In this document: positions 1-8,226 of the stretch, piece by piece
How the letters are laid out: the number at the start of each line of letters is the position of its first letter
Numbering within the stretch: position 1 is the first letter of the stretch
Notes under the pieces: generated by a model
What the model saw: only the letters and a program-made list of their open reading frames with translations
What the model was told of the DNA's origin: nothing
Databases searched by the model: none
Assembly: GCA_019635535.1 (NCBI GenBank)
Contig: JAHBZH010000001.1
Coordinates: 954,995 to 1,018,994, forward strand
DNA: 64,000 bases
Origin: Sphingomonas sp.
GTDB taxonomy: Bacteria; Pseudomonadota; Alphaproteobacteria; Sphingomonadales; Sphingomonadaceae
Reading direction: 5' to 3'
Position numbers and translations under genes: made by a program

Positions 1-467
1 AGCTTGTCGTCGAGTTCGGCGCCGGCGCCTCGACCCTGATCCTTGCCCAAGCGCTGCGGAAAGCGGGCGGCGGGACGCTGATCAGCTTCGATCAGCATGC
101 CGATTTCGTCGCCGCGACGCGCGACTGGCTCGCCGATCACGGGCTTTCCGCCGATCTGCGCGCGGTGCCGCTGCGCCCCTCGCCGCAGGGTTGGCCGGGG
201 CTGTGGTACGATCATGGGCCGTTGCCGCGCGACATCGATCTGATGCTGATCGACGGCCCGCCCTGGACGATCCATCCCTTCACGCGCGGCGCCGCTGCCT
301 CTTTGTTCGACCATGTCGCGCCGGGCGGCACGGTGATGCTCGATGACGGAGCCCGCCCCGGCGAGCGCTTCGTCGCCCGCCGCTGGCGCCGCGCCCATCC
401 GGAATTCGATTTCCGGCTCGATCTCGGCGGCACCAAGGGCACCCTGATCGGCCGGAAGAAGAGCTAG
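1..467 (+). CDS. Class I SAM-dependent methyltransferase, 5'-truncated by the window edge
   Basis: The reading frame is already open at the left edge (codon phase from base 3) and gives 154 residues to a TAG stop at 467. The visible part has a glycine-rich motif I (VVEFGAGAST), an acidic loop after the second strand (SFDQHADFV), a motif MLIDGPP typical of the post-motif region and a VAPGGTVMLDDG segment. This is the Rossmann-fold pattern of small-molecule or sugar methyltransferases of the Methyltransf_24 kind. The substrate cannot be told. The start codon and perhaps an N-terminal domain lie outside the window. The 3' end overlaps the convergent acylphosphatase gene by four bases. Confidence 0.75.
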   Translation, partial: LVVEFGAGASTLILAQALRKAGGGTLISFDQHADFVAATRDWLADHGLSADLRAVPLRPSPQGWPGLWYDHGPLPRDIDLMLIDGPPWTIHPFTRGAAASLFDHVAPGGTVMLDDGARPGERFVARRWRRAHPEFDFRLDLGGTKGTLIGRKKS

Positions 468-748
468 AGCGTCGGCATCTGGACAAAGCCGGCGATCACG
501 GCTTCGTTCGTCTCCTCGACCTCGACGCGATCGACCCGCGCCAGCCTCGGCCCTTCGCGGCATTGCGCGATCATCGCCTCGACCGCATCCGGCGGCCCCG
601 CGACGATCATCTCCACCCGGCCGTCGAGCCGGTTGCGAACCCAGCCGTCGAGGCCGAGCGACCGCGCGGCACGGACCGCCCAGTCGCGATAGGAGACGCC
701 CTGGACCCGGCCGTGGACGAAGACGCGTCGGAAGGCGGTGCCGTTCAC
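464..748 (-). CDS. acyP: Acylphosphatase
   Basis: The 94-residue product is the usual size for acylphosphatases, which hydrolyse carboxyl-phosphate bonds in the cytosol. The signature VHGRVQGVSYRDW sits at residues 11-23. Arg21 and Asn39 match the catalytic Arg/Asn pair with the canonical 18-residue spacing. The phosphate-binding loop has Ser-Tyr where most members have Gly-Phe/Tyr. The start overlaps the fabI stop in an ATGA, so the gene is probably translated by coupling as the last member of the operon starting at 3554. Family assignment is firm; the physiological substrate is unknown. Confidence 0.92.
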   Translation of the reverse strand: MNGTAFRRVFVHGRVQGVSYRDWAVRAARSLGLDGWVRNRLDGRVEMIVAGPPDAVEAMIAQCREGPRLARVDRVEVEETNEAVIAGFVQMPTL

Positions 749-1548
749 AGCACGCTGATGTCGGGCGCGTCCTCCGCCTTCATGCCGACCACGTTATAGC
801 CGGCATCGACATGGTGGATTTCGCCGGTCACGCCCGCCGAGAGATCGGACAGGAGGTAGAGACCGGCGCCGCCGACATCCTCGATGGTGACGTTGCGCCG
901 CAGCGGCGCATTATATTCGTTCCACTTCATGATATAGCGGAAATCGCCGATCCCGCTCGCCGCCAGTGTCTTGATCGGGCCGGCGGAGATGGCGTTCACC
1001 CGGATATTCTCCGGCCCCAGGTCCATGGCGAGATATTTGACGCTGGTTTCCAGCGCCGCCTTGGCGACGCCCATCACGTTGTAATGGGGGATGACCTTCT
1101 CGGCGCCGTAATAGGAGAGGGTGAGCAGGCTGCCGCCCTCCGGCATCATCGCCCGCGCCCGCCGCGCCACCGCGACGAAGCTGTAGGCGGAGATGTTCAT
1201 GGTCATCAGGAAATTGTCGAGGCTGGTATCGACATAGAGCCCGCGCAGCTCGTTCTTGTCGGAAAAGCCGATGGCGTGGACGACGAAATCCAGGCTCGGC
1301 CAGCGTTCGGCGAGCGTCGCGAAGGCGGCATCGAGCGCGGCCATGTCCGACACGTCGCAATCGATCAGGAAATCGGAGCCCAGTTGCTCGGCGAGCGGCG
1401 CGACGCGCTTCTGCAACGCCTCGCCCTGATAGGAAAAGGCGAGCTCGGCGCCCTGCTCGGCGAGCTGCCTGGCGATGCCCCAGGCCAGCGAGCGATCATT
1501 GGCCAGGCCCATGATCAGCCCGCGCTTCCCCTTCATCAAGCCGGTCAT
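745..1548 (-). CDS. fabI: Enoyl-[acyl-carrier-protein] reductase (NADH), FabI type
   Basis: The 267-residue protein catalyses the last reduction of each type II fatty-acid elongation cycle. It opens with MTGLMKGKRGLIMGLAND, the NADH-binding glycine segment of the short-chain dehydrogenase fold, followed by RSLAWGIA. Tyr146 and Tyr156 in SYYGAE and HYNVMG, with Lys163 in VAKAAL, give the FabI active site (Tyr-x6-Lys). The start at 1548 is chosen because it overlaps the stop of the yihY-like gene in an ATGA and gives a family-length protein. The frame stays open upstream only as a shadow of that gene. It is translationally coupled to both neighbours. FabI is the target of triclosan-type inhibitors. 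Confidence 0.95.
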   Translation of the reverse strand: MTGLMKGKRGLIMGLANDRSLAWGIARQLAEQGAELAFSYQGEALQKRVAPLAEQLGSDFLIDCDVSDMAALDAAFATLAERWPSLDFVVHAIGFSDKNELRGLYVDTSLDNFLMTMNISAYSFVAVARRARAMMPEGGSLLTLSYYGAEKVIPHYNVMGVAKAALETSVKYLAMDLGPENIRVNAISAGPIKTLAASGIGDFRYIMKWNEYNAPLRRNVTIEDVGGAGLYLLSDLSAGVTGEIHHVDAGYNVVGMKAEDAPDISVL

Positions 1549-2579
1549 GTGTCCTCCCGTCCGCTTTCGGCCTGCGCGTCCTCGACGATGGCGATGGCTT
1601 CCGATTTTTGTTCGGCCGCGAGCGCGGCCTCCTCGTGCACCACCGCTTCGACATCTTCTTGGCGAGGCGCCGGCGTCTCCGCAAGCGCCGCATTGAGCTC
1701 CGCGCCGATGACGAGGCCGAGCCCGACGATGAAGAAGAAGATCAACGCGATCATCACGCCGGCGAGGCTGCCGTAGGTGAGGTCGTAGCTGCCGACCTGC
1801 GCCAGGGCGAGCGGCAGGAACCAGGCGGTCGCCACCCACCAGGCGGCGACGAAGGCGGCGCCCGGCCATTTCGGGCAACCGAGGCGATAGCGCTTGGGCG
1901 TCAGCACATAGAACAGGGCGTAGATCGAGCCGAACAAGGCCAGCGCCGGCACGACCTGGAACAGCGTGAGCAGGTTCACCAGCCGGTCCGCGCCGGGGAT
2001 GAGGCCGACGAGAAAGCCCTGGATGCCCGAAGCCGCGACCGACAGGCTGAGCGCGACCATCGCGACGATCACGGCGACGAAGATCATACCGAGCGAGCCC
2101 AGCCGATATTCCCAGAAGGGGCGGCTGTAGCTGACACCATAGGCGCGCCGGATGATGTCGCGGATCGTCTCGATGAAGCTGCCGGTGGTCCACAGCCCGA
2201 TCAGCGCGCCGAACCAGAGGAGATTGCCGGATCGTGCCTCGATCACGTCGTGGATCGGCGTTTTCAGCACCATGGCGACATTGTCCGGCATGGTGAGGAG
2301 CAAGGCGTTGACTGCGTTCAGCCCTTCCTCGGTCTGGCCGAACAGGCGCGCGACCGCGGCGGCGACGATGACGAAGGGGAAGATCGACAGCAAAGCGAGA
2401 TAGGCGAGGTTGCCGGCATGGATGAAGCCGTCGGAATAGACGCCCACCGCGACGCGCTTGACCACCTCGAACGGCCGCCAGCCGGAGCGAACCTTGGCGC
2501 GGATCGTGCCGAAATGGGCCGCCGTGCTCGCCAGCCGCTTGCGCCTGGCTTCCGGGGATTCGGGGGAAATGTCGCGCAC
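1545..2579 (-). CDS. YihY/BrkB-family inner-membrane protein
   Basis: The protein has 344 residues. After a basic N-terminal stretch it carries about six hydrophobic segments between residues 50 and 285. The family signature AGNLAYLALLSIFPF near residues 57-71 and GLWTTGSFIETI are both visible. The C-terminal 50 residues form an acidic, alanine-rich cytoplasmic tail ending in ESGREDT. YihY/BrkB proteins were once called ribonuclease BN by mistake, and their molecular role is still unsettled. The gene lies 6 bases downstream of the dnaJ-like gene and overlaps fabI, so it is the second gene of that operon. Confidence 0.88.
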   Translation of the reverse strand: MRDISPESPEARRKRLASTAAHFGTIRAKVRSGWRPFEVVKRVAVGVYSDGFIHAGNLAYLALLSIFPFVIVAAAVARLFGQTEEGLNAVNALLLTMPDNVAMVLKTPIHDVIEARSGNLLWFGALIGLWTTGSFIETIRDIIRRAYGVSYSRPFWEYRLGSLGMIFVAVIVAMVALSLSVAASGIQGFLVGLIPGADRLVNLLTLFQVVPALALFGSIYALFYVLTPKRYRLGCPKWPGAAFVAAWWVATAWFLPLALAQVGSYDLTYGSLAGVMIALIFFFIVGLGLVIGAELNAALAETPAPRQEDVEAVVHEEAALAAEQKSEAIAIVEDAQAESGREDT

Positions 2580-2585
2580 GAGTCT

Positions 2586-3554
2586 CTAGACGCCCAAACC
2601 CGCTCTGGGGTTGCCCTTCCCCTTCCCGTTCCAGCCTTCGAGGAAGGCTGCCAGTTCCGCATCGTCCGGCACGTCCACCATTAGGGTGACGAGCTGGTCG
2701 CCGCGCTGGCCGCTTTTGCCGGTGAAGCCCTTGCCCTTGAGCCGGAGCACCTTGCCGGAGCTGGCGCCCCTGGGCACGCTCAGCATCACCGGTCCGTCCA
2801 CGGTCGGCACCCGCACCTTGGCGCCCAGCACCGCCTCGTCGATCGAAACGGGCAGGTCGATGCGGATATTGTCGCCCTCGCGCCTGAAGAAACGGTGCGG
2901 CAGGATCGCGATGGTGACGATCGCATCGCCATTGCCGCCGGGGCCGGTCTGGCCCTGCCCGGCCAGGCGGATCTTGGCGCCGTCCTCGACGCCCTTGGGC
3001 AGCTTGATGTCGAGCGTCTTGCCGCCGGCCAGGGTGACGCGCTGGCCCTTCAGCGCGGCGGCATCCTCGAACGGCACTTCGAGCCGGTAACCGACATCCG
3101 CGCCTTTTTGCGGCGGCGCGCTGCGTCGTCCGAAGCCGCTGAACGGCCCGGCCCCGCCGCCGCTGCGCCGTCCGCCCAGGCCGCCGAACAGCCCTTCGAA
3201 CAGGTCGGAAAGATCGGCCGCCTCGCCGCCGCCGCTGAATTCGAAGGGTTCGCCGTTCGGGCCGCGAAATTCGGGACCGCCGCCGCCGCTCGTCCGGCGT
3301 CCGCCCGCGCCGAAGCCGAAGGGCATGCGCGGATTGCCGTCCTCGTCGATCTCGCCCCGGTCGTACTGGGCGCGCTTGTCCTTGTCGGTCAGGATGTCAT
3401 ATGCCTGTGTGACCTTGGAAAAGCGCGCGGTCGCGTCCGGATTGCCCTTGTTGCGGTCCGGATGCAGCTCCTTGGCGAGCTTGCGGTACGCCTTCTTGAT
3501 GTCGGCCTCGCCCGCGCCGCGCGCCACGCCCAGGGTCGAATAAAGGTCGGCCAT
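2586..3554 (-). CDS. DnaJ-class co-chaperone of the CbpA type (no zinc finger)
   Basis: The protein has 322 residues. The J domain is at residues 3-70 with the HPD motif in AKELHPDRNKGN, so it should stimulate a DnaK ATPase. A Gly/Phe-rich linker follows at about 75-150. Two beta-rich substrate-binding C-terminal domains follow (from GYRLEVPFEDAA to MVDVPDDAE). The four CxxCxGxG repeats of true DnaJ are absent, which places it with CbpA/DnaJ-C proteins. It is the first gene of a minus-strand operon with the yihY-like gene, fabI and acyP. The 77-base gap to pdxH must hold divergent promoters. Confidence 0.9.
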   Translation of the reverse strand: MADLYSTLGVARGAGEADIKKAYRKLAKELHPDRNKGNPDATARFSKVTQAYDILTDKDKRAQYDRGEIDEDGNPRMPFGFGAGGRRTSGGGGPEFRGPNGEPFEFSGGGEAADLSDLFEGLFGGLGGRRSGGGAGPFSGFGRRSAPPQKGADVGYRLEVPFEDAAALKGQRVTLAGGKTLDIKLPKGVEDGAKIRLAGQGQTGPGGNGDAIVTIAILPHRFFRREGDNIRIDLPVSIDEAVLGAKVRVPTVDGPVMLSVPRGASSGKVLRLKGKGFTGKSGQRGDQLVTLMVDVPDDAELAAFLEGWNGKGKGNPRAGLGV

Positions 3555-3631
3555 GCCGGTTTCTTCTCCACTCCTTGCGAAAAGTCCACACCCGCTTGCC
3601 GCGCCGGCGATATGGGGCGTAGAGCGCGCGC

Positions 3632-4213
3632 ATGGAACCTGCCGATCCTCATGCCCTGTTCGACGCCTGGTTCGCCGAGGCGAAGGCCGTCGAGGTCAAT
3701 GATCCCGACGCGATGGCGCTGGCCACCGTCGATGCGGCCGGCCGCCCCTCGGCGCGGATGGTGCTGCTGAAGGCGCATGATGTGCGCGGCTTCGCTTTCT
3801 ATTCGAACAGCGAGAGCCGCAAGGGCCGCGAGCTCGCCGCCAACCCCCATGCCGCTCTGGTCTTTCACTGGAAGTCGCTGCGCCGCCAGGTCCGCGTCGA
3901 GGGCCGGATCGAGCCGACCGGCGCGGCCGAGGCGGATGCCTACTTCGCCACCCGCTCGCGCGATGCCCGCCTCGGCGCCTGGGCGTCGGACCAGTCCCGC
4001 CCGCTCGAAAGCCGCGAAGCGTTCGAGGCGCGCTATGCCGGGATGGTCGCCGAGTTCGAGGGCAAGGAGGTGACGCGCCCGGCTTATTGGTGGGGGTATC
4101 GCCTCGTGCCGGACCGGATCGAATTCTGGACCGATCGTCCGCACCGCCTGCACGAGCGCCGCCTGTTCGTGCGCAACGGCGGCGACTGGGCGGAAAGCCT
4201 CCTCTACCCATGA
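3632..4213 (+). CDS. pdxH: Pyridoxine/pyridoxamine 5'-phosphate oxidase
   Basis: The 193-residue FMN flavoprotein oxidises pyridoxine- or pyridoxamine-5'-phosphate to pyridoxal phosphate, the active vitamin B6 cofactor. Family motifs are RMVLLKAHDVRGFAFYSN near residues 42-59, SLRRQVRVEG in the middle and the C-terminal block WGYRLVPDRIEFW followed by RLHER. The length is slightly short for the family because the N-terminal extension is brief. The stop codon overlaps the start of the cation diffusion facilitator gene in ATGA, making this the first gene of a coupled three-gene run. Confidence 0.95.
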   Translation: MEPADPHALFDAWFAEAKAVEVNDPDAMALATVDAAGRPSARMVLLKAHDVRGFAFYSNSESRKGRELAANPHAALVFHWKSLRRQVRVEGRIEPTGAAEADAYFATRSRDARLGAWASDQSRPLESREAFEARYAGMVAEFEGKEVTRPAYWWGYRLVPDRIEFWTDRPHRLHERRLFVRNGGDWAESLLYP

Positions 4214-5139
4214 CGTCCGACCGCGCCACGCTCACCTCCCGCGCGGCGCAGGCGAGCATCGCGGTCGCGCTCTTCCTGCTGGCGCTGAAGGCCTGGGCGG
4301 CGTGGCGGACCGGATCGGTGGCGATGCTCGGCTCGCTCGCCGATACAGGGCTCGATCTCATTGCCTCGGTCATCGTTCTCGTCGCCGTGCGGGTCGCCGC
4401 GCGGCCGCCCGATCACGAGCACCGCTACGGCCATGGCAAGGCCGAAGCACTGGCCGCCTTGGCGCAGGTGACGATCATCTCGGTCTCGGCGACGGCGATC
4501 GGCTGGCGCGCGGTGCAGCGGCTGGCGGCGGGCGAAACGACGGCCGATGCCGAATATGGCATCGGCGTCTCGTTGGTCGCGATCGCCGCGACGCTCGGCC
4601 TGATCGCCTATCAGAAACATGTCATCGCTCGCACCGGCTCGATCGCGATTCGGACGGACAGGCTCCATTACCAAAGCGATCTGCTGCTCAATTCGGCGGT
4701 GATCGCGGCGCTCGTCCTCGATCAGCTTCTTGGTTTCTCCGGCGCCGATCCGCTGTTCGGCATCGCCATCGCCGGCTGGCTGCTGTTCGGCGCATTGCGC
4801 AATGCGGCGGGCGCGATCGGGCAGCTGATGGACCGGGCTTGGCCGGACGATCGGCGCCGCCGGCTGGTGGAGATCGTGGCGCGCCATCCGGAGGTGCGCG
4901 GTGTCCATGACGTGCGCACCCGTTCCAGCGGTCCGGTCGAACATGCCCAGTTCCACATCTGGGTCGATCCGGCGATGCGCGTGGCGCGGGCGCACGACCT
5001 GATCGAGGCGATCGAGGGCGATCTCGCCGCCGAATTTCCCGGCGTGGACGCGATCGTCCATGTCGATCCGGAGGGGCAGGTGGACGAGCCGGGCAATCCG
5101 CTCGCCGAAAATGACGAAAGCAGGATTTTGAAATCATGA
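4210..5139 (+). CDS. Cation diffusion facilitator (FieF-like divalent metal efflux)
   Basis: The product has 309 residues with about five to six membrane segments and a cytoplasmic C-terminal domain. Such proteins exchange Zn2+/Fe2+ for protons across the inner membrane. The transport-site acidic residues are visible as Asp45 and Asp49 in SLADTGLDL and as His/Asp in HYQSD. The HRYGHGKAEALAAL block after TM2 is the CDF signature. The start at 4210 is preferred over an upstream in-frame codon because it overlaps the pdxH stop as ATGA and puts the first membrane segment at the expected place. The 3' end overlaps the PhzF-like gene by four bases. Confidence 0.93.
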   Translation: MTSDRATLTSRAAQASIAVALFLLALKAWAAWRTGSVAMLGSLADTGLDLIASVIVLVAVRVAARPPDHEHRYGHGKAEALAALAQVTIISVSATAIGWRAVQRLAAGETTADAEYGIGVSLVAIAATLGLIAYQKHVIARTGSIAIRTDRLHYQSDLLLNSAVIAALVLDQLLGFSGADPLFGIAIAGWLLFGALRNAAGAIGQLMDRAWPDDRRRRLVEIVARHPEVRGVHDVRTRSSGPVEHAQFHIWVDPAMRVARAHDLIEAIEGDLAAEFPGVDAIVHVDPEGQVDEPGNPLAENDESRILKS

Positions 5140-5930
5140 CCGAATTGCGCCTGATCCAGGTTGACGCCTTCGCCGATGCCCCCTTCACCGGCAATCCTGC
5201 CGCGGTGATGCCGCTCGACGCCTGGCTGCCGGACGAGACGCTCCAGGCGATCGCCATGGAGAACAATCTCAGCGAGACCGCCTTCACCGTCCCGGACGCG
5301 ACCGGCGATGCGGATTACGAATTGCGCTGGTTCACGCCGACGGTCGAGGTTGCCCTGTGCGGCCATGCCACTTTGGCCAGCGGTCATGTGCTGATCGGCG
5401 ATCGCGATGCGATCCGGTTTCGCACGTGTCACGCGGGTGTCCTGGCCGTGGCGCGGGACGGCGATACGCTGACGCTCGATCTGCCGGCCACGCGCGTGGT
5501 GCCGGCCGATGGTGCTGACGTGCTGGCGGCGCTCGGCCTTCCTGCCGCGCCCTATTTCCTGTCCCATGAGGGCGCCGAGCGAACCGCGATCGTGCTCCTG
5601 GACAGCGAGTCCGCGGTGCGGGCGCTCGATCCGGACATGGCGGCTTTACGCCATATCGACATCATGGCGATCGCGACCGCGCCGGGCCAGGCGCCTCATG
5701 ACGTGGTCAGCCGCGTCTTCGTTCCCGCCTGGGGGGTGGACGAGGATCCGGTCACCGGCTCCGCCCATTCCGCGCTGACGCCCTTCTGGGCGGCGCGGCT
5801 GGGCCGCGACGGCTTCACGGCCTTTCAGGCGAGCCGGCGCGGCGGCCGGGTCGATTGCCGTCTGGCCGGGGATCGCGTGCGGCTCGGCGGCCGCTGCCTC
5901 ACCGTGATCGAAGGCGTGATGCGCTTCTGA
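5136..5930 (+). CDS. PhzF-family isomerase/epimerase-like protein
   Basis: The protein has 264 residues, matching the PhzF/YddE fold of two similar halves. The N-terminus LRLIQVDAFADAPFTGNPAAV is characteristic. Glu47 in NNLSETAF corresponds to the catalytic acid of PhzF. The motifs ALCGHATLAS and EDPVTGSAHSALTPFW mark the two half-domains. No phenazine genes are nearby, so a phenazine role is unlikely. Most genomic PhzF homologues have unknown substrates. It is the last gene of the coupled pdxH-CDF-phzF-like run. Confidence 0.9.
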   Translation: MTELRLIQVDAFADAPFTGNPAAVMPLDAWLPDETLQAIAMENNLSETAFTVPDATGDADYELRWFTPTVEVALCGHATLASGHVLIGDRDAIRFRTCHAGVLAVARDGDTLTLDLPATRVVPADGADVLAALGLPAAPYFLSHEGAERTAIVLLDSESAVRALDPDMAALRHIDIMAIATAPGQAPHDVVSRVFVPAWGVDEDPVTGSAHSALTPFWAARLGRDGFTAFQASRRGGRVDCRLAGDRVRLGGRCLTVIEGVMRF

Positions 5931-5936
5931 GCGGCC

Positions 5937-6149
5937 TTATCGGCGCACGGGGCGCTGGCGCCATTCCTCGCGCGTCTTGCAGACCCGGACGCTGCGCACC
6001 CGTTCCCCGATACGCGTGGCTTCGACAAACTGGCGGCGGCAGATCACCTCGTCCTGCTCGTCTTCCTCGATTTCGGTTTGCACAGGAGCGGCCTGTTCGG
6101 CCGGCACGGCCGGCGACGCGAGCATGAGAACGGCGATCAAGGGCAGCAT
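5937..6149 (-). CDS. Small secreted protein with a Cys-x(n)-TRI-x(n)-CKT motif
   Basis: The 70-residue product begins with a clear signal peptide (MLPLIAVLMLASPAVPA). An upstream in-frame ATG at 6182 would only add residues before it. An acidic stretch is followed by ICRRQ, then TRIGERV and VCKTREEW, so two cysteines frame a TRI motif and a tryptophan follows. A second protein in this window (38818-39141) has the same pattern. No function is known to me. The two cysteines could form a periplasmic disulfide. The gene converges on the PhzF-like gene with six bases between stops. Confidence 0.6.
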   Translation of the reverse strand: MLPLIAVLMLASPAVPAEQAAPVQTEIEEDEQDEVICRRQFVEATRIGERVRSVRVCKTREEWRQRPVRR

Positions 6150-6228
6150 GAATGTCTCCACAGGGTTTTTGCACTGCGGCAAATATCGCGACTCATGCGT
6201 GCTGTGAAGGCGAGATAATCACGTGGCG

Positions 6229-6681
6229 TCAGGCGCTCGCCAGCGGCGCGAAGGTCAGGTCGAACTCGATCGGCCCGCTGCCGGCGAAGCCGGGCGGCAC
6301 GCTGAGCGGCGCGCAGCGCAGCACGGACTGGATCGCGGCGTCGGCCATGCGTTCGGCATAGAGGCGGTTGAGCGGCGTAATGCCATCCTGGGCGATGACG
6401 ACGGGGCGGCCGTCGATCAGGCCGTCGGGCGTCACCATGACGCGCAGCCGGGTGATGATCTGCCGTCCGGCATGGCCGACGCGCGGGCCGCGATAGCAGC
6501 GCCGCACCTGGCTCGCCGCGCCGTCCAGCAGCGTCCGCCAGCCCGGATCGGGCGCGGCGATGCGGGTGCCGGTGACGGAAGCCGTGTCCGGTCCCGTCCC
6601 GCCGCCGGACACGCAGCCGGCGAGCAGCGGCGTGGCCGCCATCGCCGTCAGCACGCCGCGCCATCGTCGTGTATCCGCCAT
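6229..6681 (-). CDS. Lipoprotein with a TonB/TolA-C-like domain
   Basis: The 150-residue product has a lipoprotein signal peptide with lipobox LLAGC at about residues 18-22. The remainder (QVRRCYRGPRVG, ITRLRVMVTPDG, RMADAAIQSVLRCAPLSVPP) resembles the C-terminal domain of TolA/TonB-type proteins: two cysteines, a central beta hairpin and a final helix with RCAPL. An envelope role is likely but not demonstrated. It lies between two minus-strand genes without overlap and shows no obvious operon partner. Confidence 0.6.
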   Translation of the reverse strand: MADTRRWRGVLTAMAATPLLAGCVSGGGTGPDTASVTGTRIAAPDPGWRTLLDGAASQVRRCYRGPRVGHAGRQIITRLRVMVTPDGLIDGRPVVIAQDGITPLNRLYAERMADAAIQSVLRCAPLSVPPGFAGSGPIEFDLTFAPLASA

Positions 6682-6754
6682 TGCTCCTTCCCCTCCCGCC
6701 GCACCTTATCCGCGACGTCGCACCGGGCAAATGCGGCTTCGACGAACCGGCCGT

Positions 6755-7462
6755 TCAGCCGGCTGGAGGCGCCGGCGCCTTCGGCGGCAGCGGGAAGCAC
6801 TGGACGAAGCGTTCGGCCAGCGCCCGGTCGCCGGCGATGACGAGCGCGCCCTCGGCTTCCAGTGCCGCCAGCGGCACGCCGCCATAGACCGCCGCGGCAA
6901 TGGCGCGCGGTTCGCCTCGAAACAGCAGGTCGGTCGCTTCCAGGCTGTCTCGGGCCGGGCTGATCGCGCCTTCCCTGATCGTCGCGACGAAGGTTTCGCG
7001 GCCCAGCTCGAAGCCGATCCGCGCCGCGATCCCGGCGAGCAGGGCCGGCTGGCCCATTGCCTGGAAGGACAACATCAGCGAGACGGCGCTGAAATGCCGG
7101 GTGGGATCGTGGCCCGGCGAGCGCGTCGCCCAGCGGCCCAGCGCCCCCATGATCGGACGCGACTGATAGCCCCATTCGGTGAGCTCGTAGACCTGGATCG
7201 CGGCGGGCGGCGGGAGCTGGCGGCGGACCAGGATGCCGGACGCCTCCAGCCCCTCCAGCCGCTGGGTCAGCACATTGGCGCTGATGCCGGGAAGGTCGGC
7301 GCGCAGGTCGGAGAATCGCTTGGGCCCCAGCATCAGCTCGCGCATCACCAGCAGCGCCCACCGCTCCCCGACCAGGTCCATCGCGTGCGCGGTGCCGCAG
7401 GCGTCCTCATAGCGCCGCCGCGACGAGTCGTTCTTTTTGAAGGTTATTTTTTCTAACGACAT
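6755..7462 (-). CDS. HxlR-family winged-helix transcriptional regulator
   Basis: The product has 235 residues. Residues about 17-105 form the HxlR winged helix (CGTAHAMDLVGERWALLVMR, RFSDLRADLPGISANVLTQR, ELTEWG). The conserved N-terminal cysteine (CGTA) is a redox or ligand sensor in several family members. A C-terminal domain of about 115 residues, resembling SCP2-like effector domains, makes it longer than typical 110-residue HxlR proteins. It is divergent from the VOC/GST/DUF1428 run starting at 7707 and probably controls that run. The start codon lies inside an AT-rich stretch unlike the coding DNA. Confidence 0.85.
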   Translation of the reverse strand: MSLEKITFKKNDSSRRRYEDACGTAHAMDLVGERWALLVMRELMLGPKRFSDLRADLPGISANVLTQRLEGLEASGILVRRQLPPPAAIQVYELTEWGYQSRPIMGALGRWATRSPGHDPTRHFSAVSLMLSFQAMGQPALLAGIAARIGFELGRETFVATIREGAISPARDSLEATDLLFRGEPRAIAAAVYGGVPLAALEAEGALVIAGDRALAERFVQCFPLPPKAPAPPAG

Positions 7463-7478
7463 AGTTGCTTTTAATAAC
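7443..7478. promoter_or_regulatory. AT-rich divergent promoter with inverted repeat (candidate HxlR operator)
   Basis: The arms GTTATT (7443-7448) and AATAAC (7473-7478) are exact inverted repeats in an unusually AT-rich segment spanning the first codons and upstream side of the HxlR gene. Autoregulation and control of the divergent detoxification-like genes is an inference from position. The remaining spacer to 7706 holds no convincing gene. Confidence 0.35.
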
Positions 7479-7706
7479 TCATAGGCGCATCAGCGTCAAA
7501 CCCGATTCGCCGCGAGGCGAGCGGGTGGAGCGCCGGAAGGAGGATACGCATGTCGTCGAAAATCCCGCCTCGTTCGTTGAACGCGGGTTCGGACGGGCCC
7601 GTCCCGCCTTTACCTCGAAAGGAAGTGACGATGGCCGCTTTCCCTTCTCTATCCCCGGCAGCCGGCAACTGAATTCCAGCTCGAAAAAGCAAAGTGGGAG
7701 CCTCTC

Positions 7707-8141
7707 ATGTCCAAGCTTATCTTCGTGAACCTGCCGGTCGCCGATCTGCCGGCGGCCAGGGCCTTCTACGAGGCGATCGGCGCAGTGAACAATCCGATGT
7801 TCACCGATGAGACCGCCGCCTGCATGGTGCTGAGCGACACCATCCACGTGATGCTGCTCACCCACGCCAAATTCGCCCAGTTCACGCCGAAGAAGGTGGC
7901 CGATGCCCATGCGACGAGCGAGGTGCTGATCGCGATTTCCGAGGGCAGCCGCGAAGGGGTGGACGACATCGCCGATAAGGCGCTCGCCGCCGGCGGCAGG
8001 GAGCCGCGCGACAGGCAGGATTTCGGCTTCATGTATTCGCGCAGCTTCGAGGATCCGGACGGCCATATCTGGGAGCCGATGTGGATGGACATGGCAGCCG
8101 CCGGCGAGGCGATGGGCCAGGCCGAGACGGCGGACGCCTGA
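7707..8141 (+). CDS. VOC-superfamily (glyoxalase-like) protein
   Basis: The product has 144 residues, one vicinal-oxygen-chelate domain. It starts KLIFVNLPVADLPAARAFYEAIG and ends with RSFEDPDGHIWEPMWMD, the two paired beta-alpha-beta modules of this fold. The conserved Glu in HIWEPMW is a likely metal ligand. A GGGAG ribosome site lies 7 bases before the ATG. It heads a five-gene run (VOC, GST, DUF1428, VOC, PhnB-like) whose members are typical of electrophile or xenobiotic handling. The substrate is unknown. Confidence 0.88.
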   Translation: MSKLIFVNLPVADLPAARAFYEAIGAVNNPMFTDETAACMVLSDTIHVMLLTHAKFAQFTPKKVADAHATSEVLIAISEGSREGVDDIADKALAAGGREPRDRQDFGFMYSRSFEDPDGHIWEPMWMDMAAAGEAMGQAETADA

Positions 8142-8226
8142 GATCTTGGCAGCGGCGCCGGTTCCACCCCCTTGGAGCCGGCGCCGTTCATCCCGACCGC
8201 CAGCTCGGCCATATGGGAGAAAGACG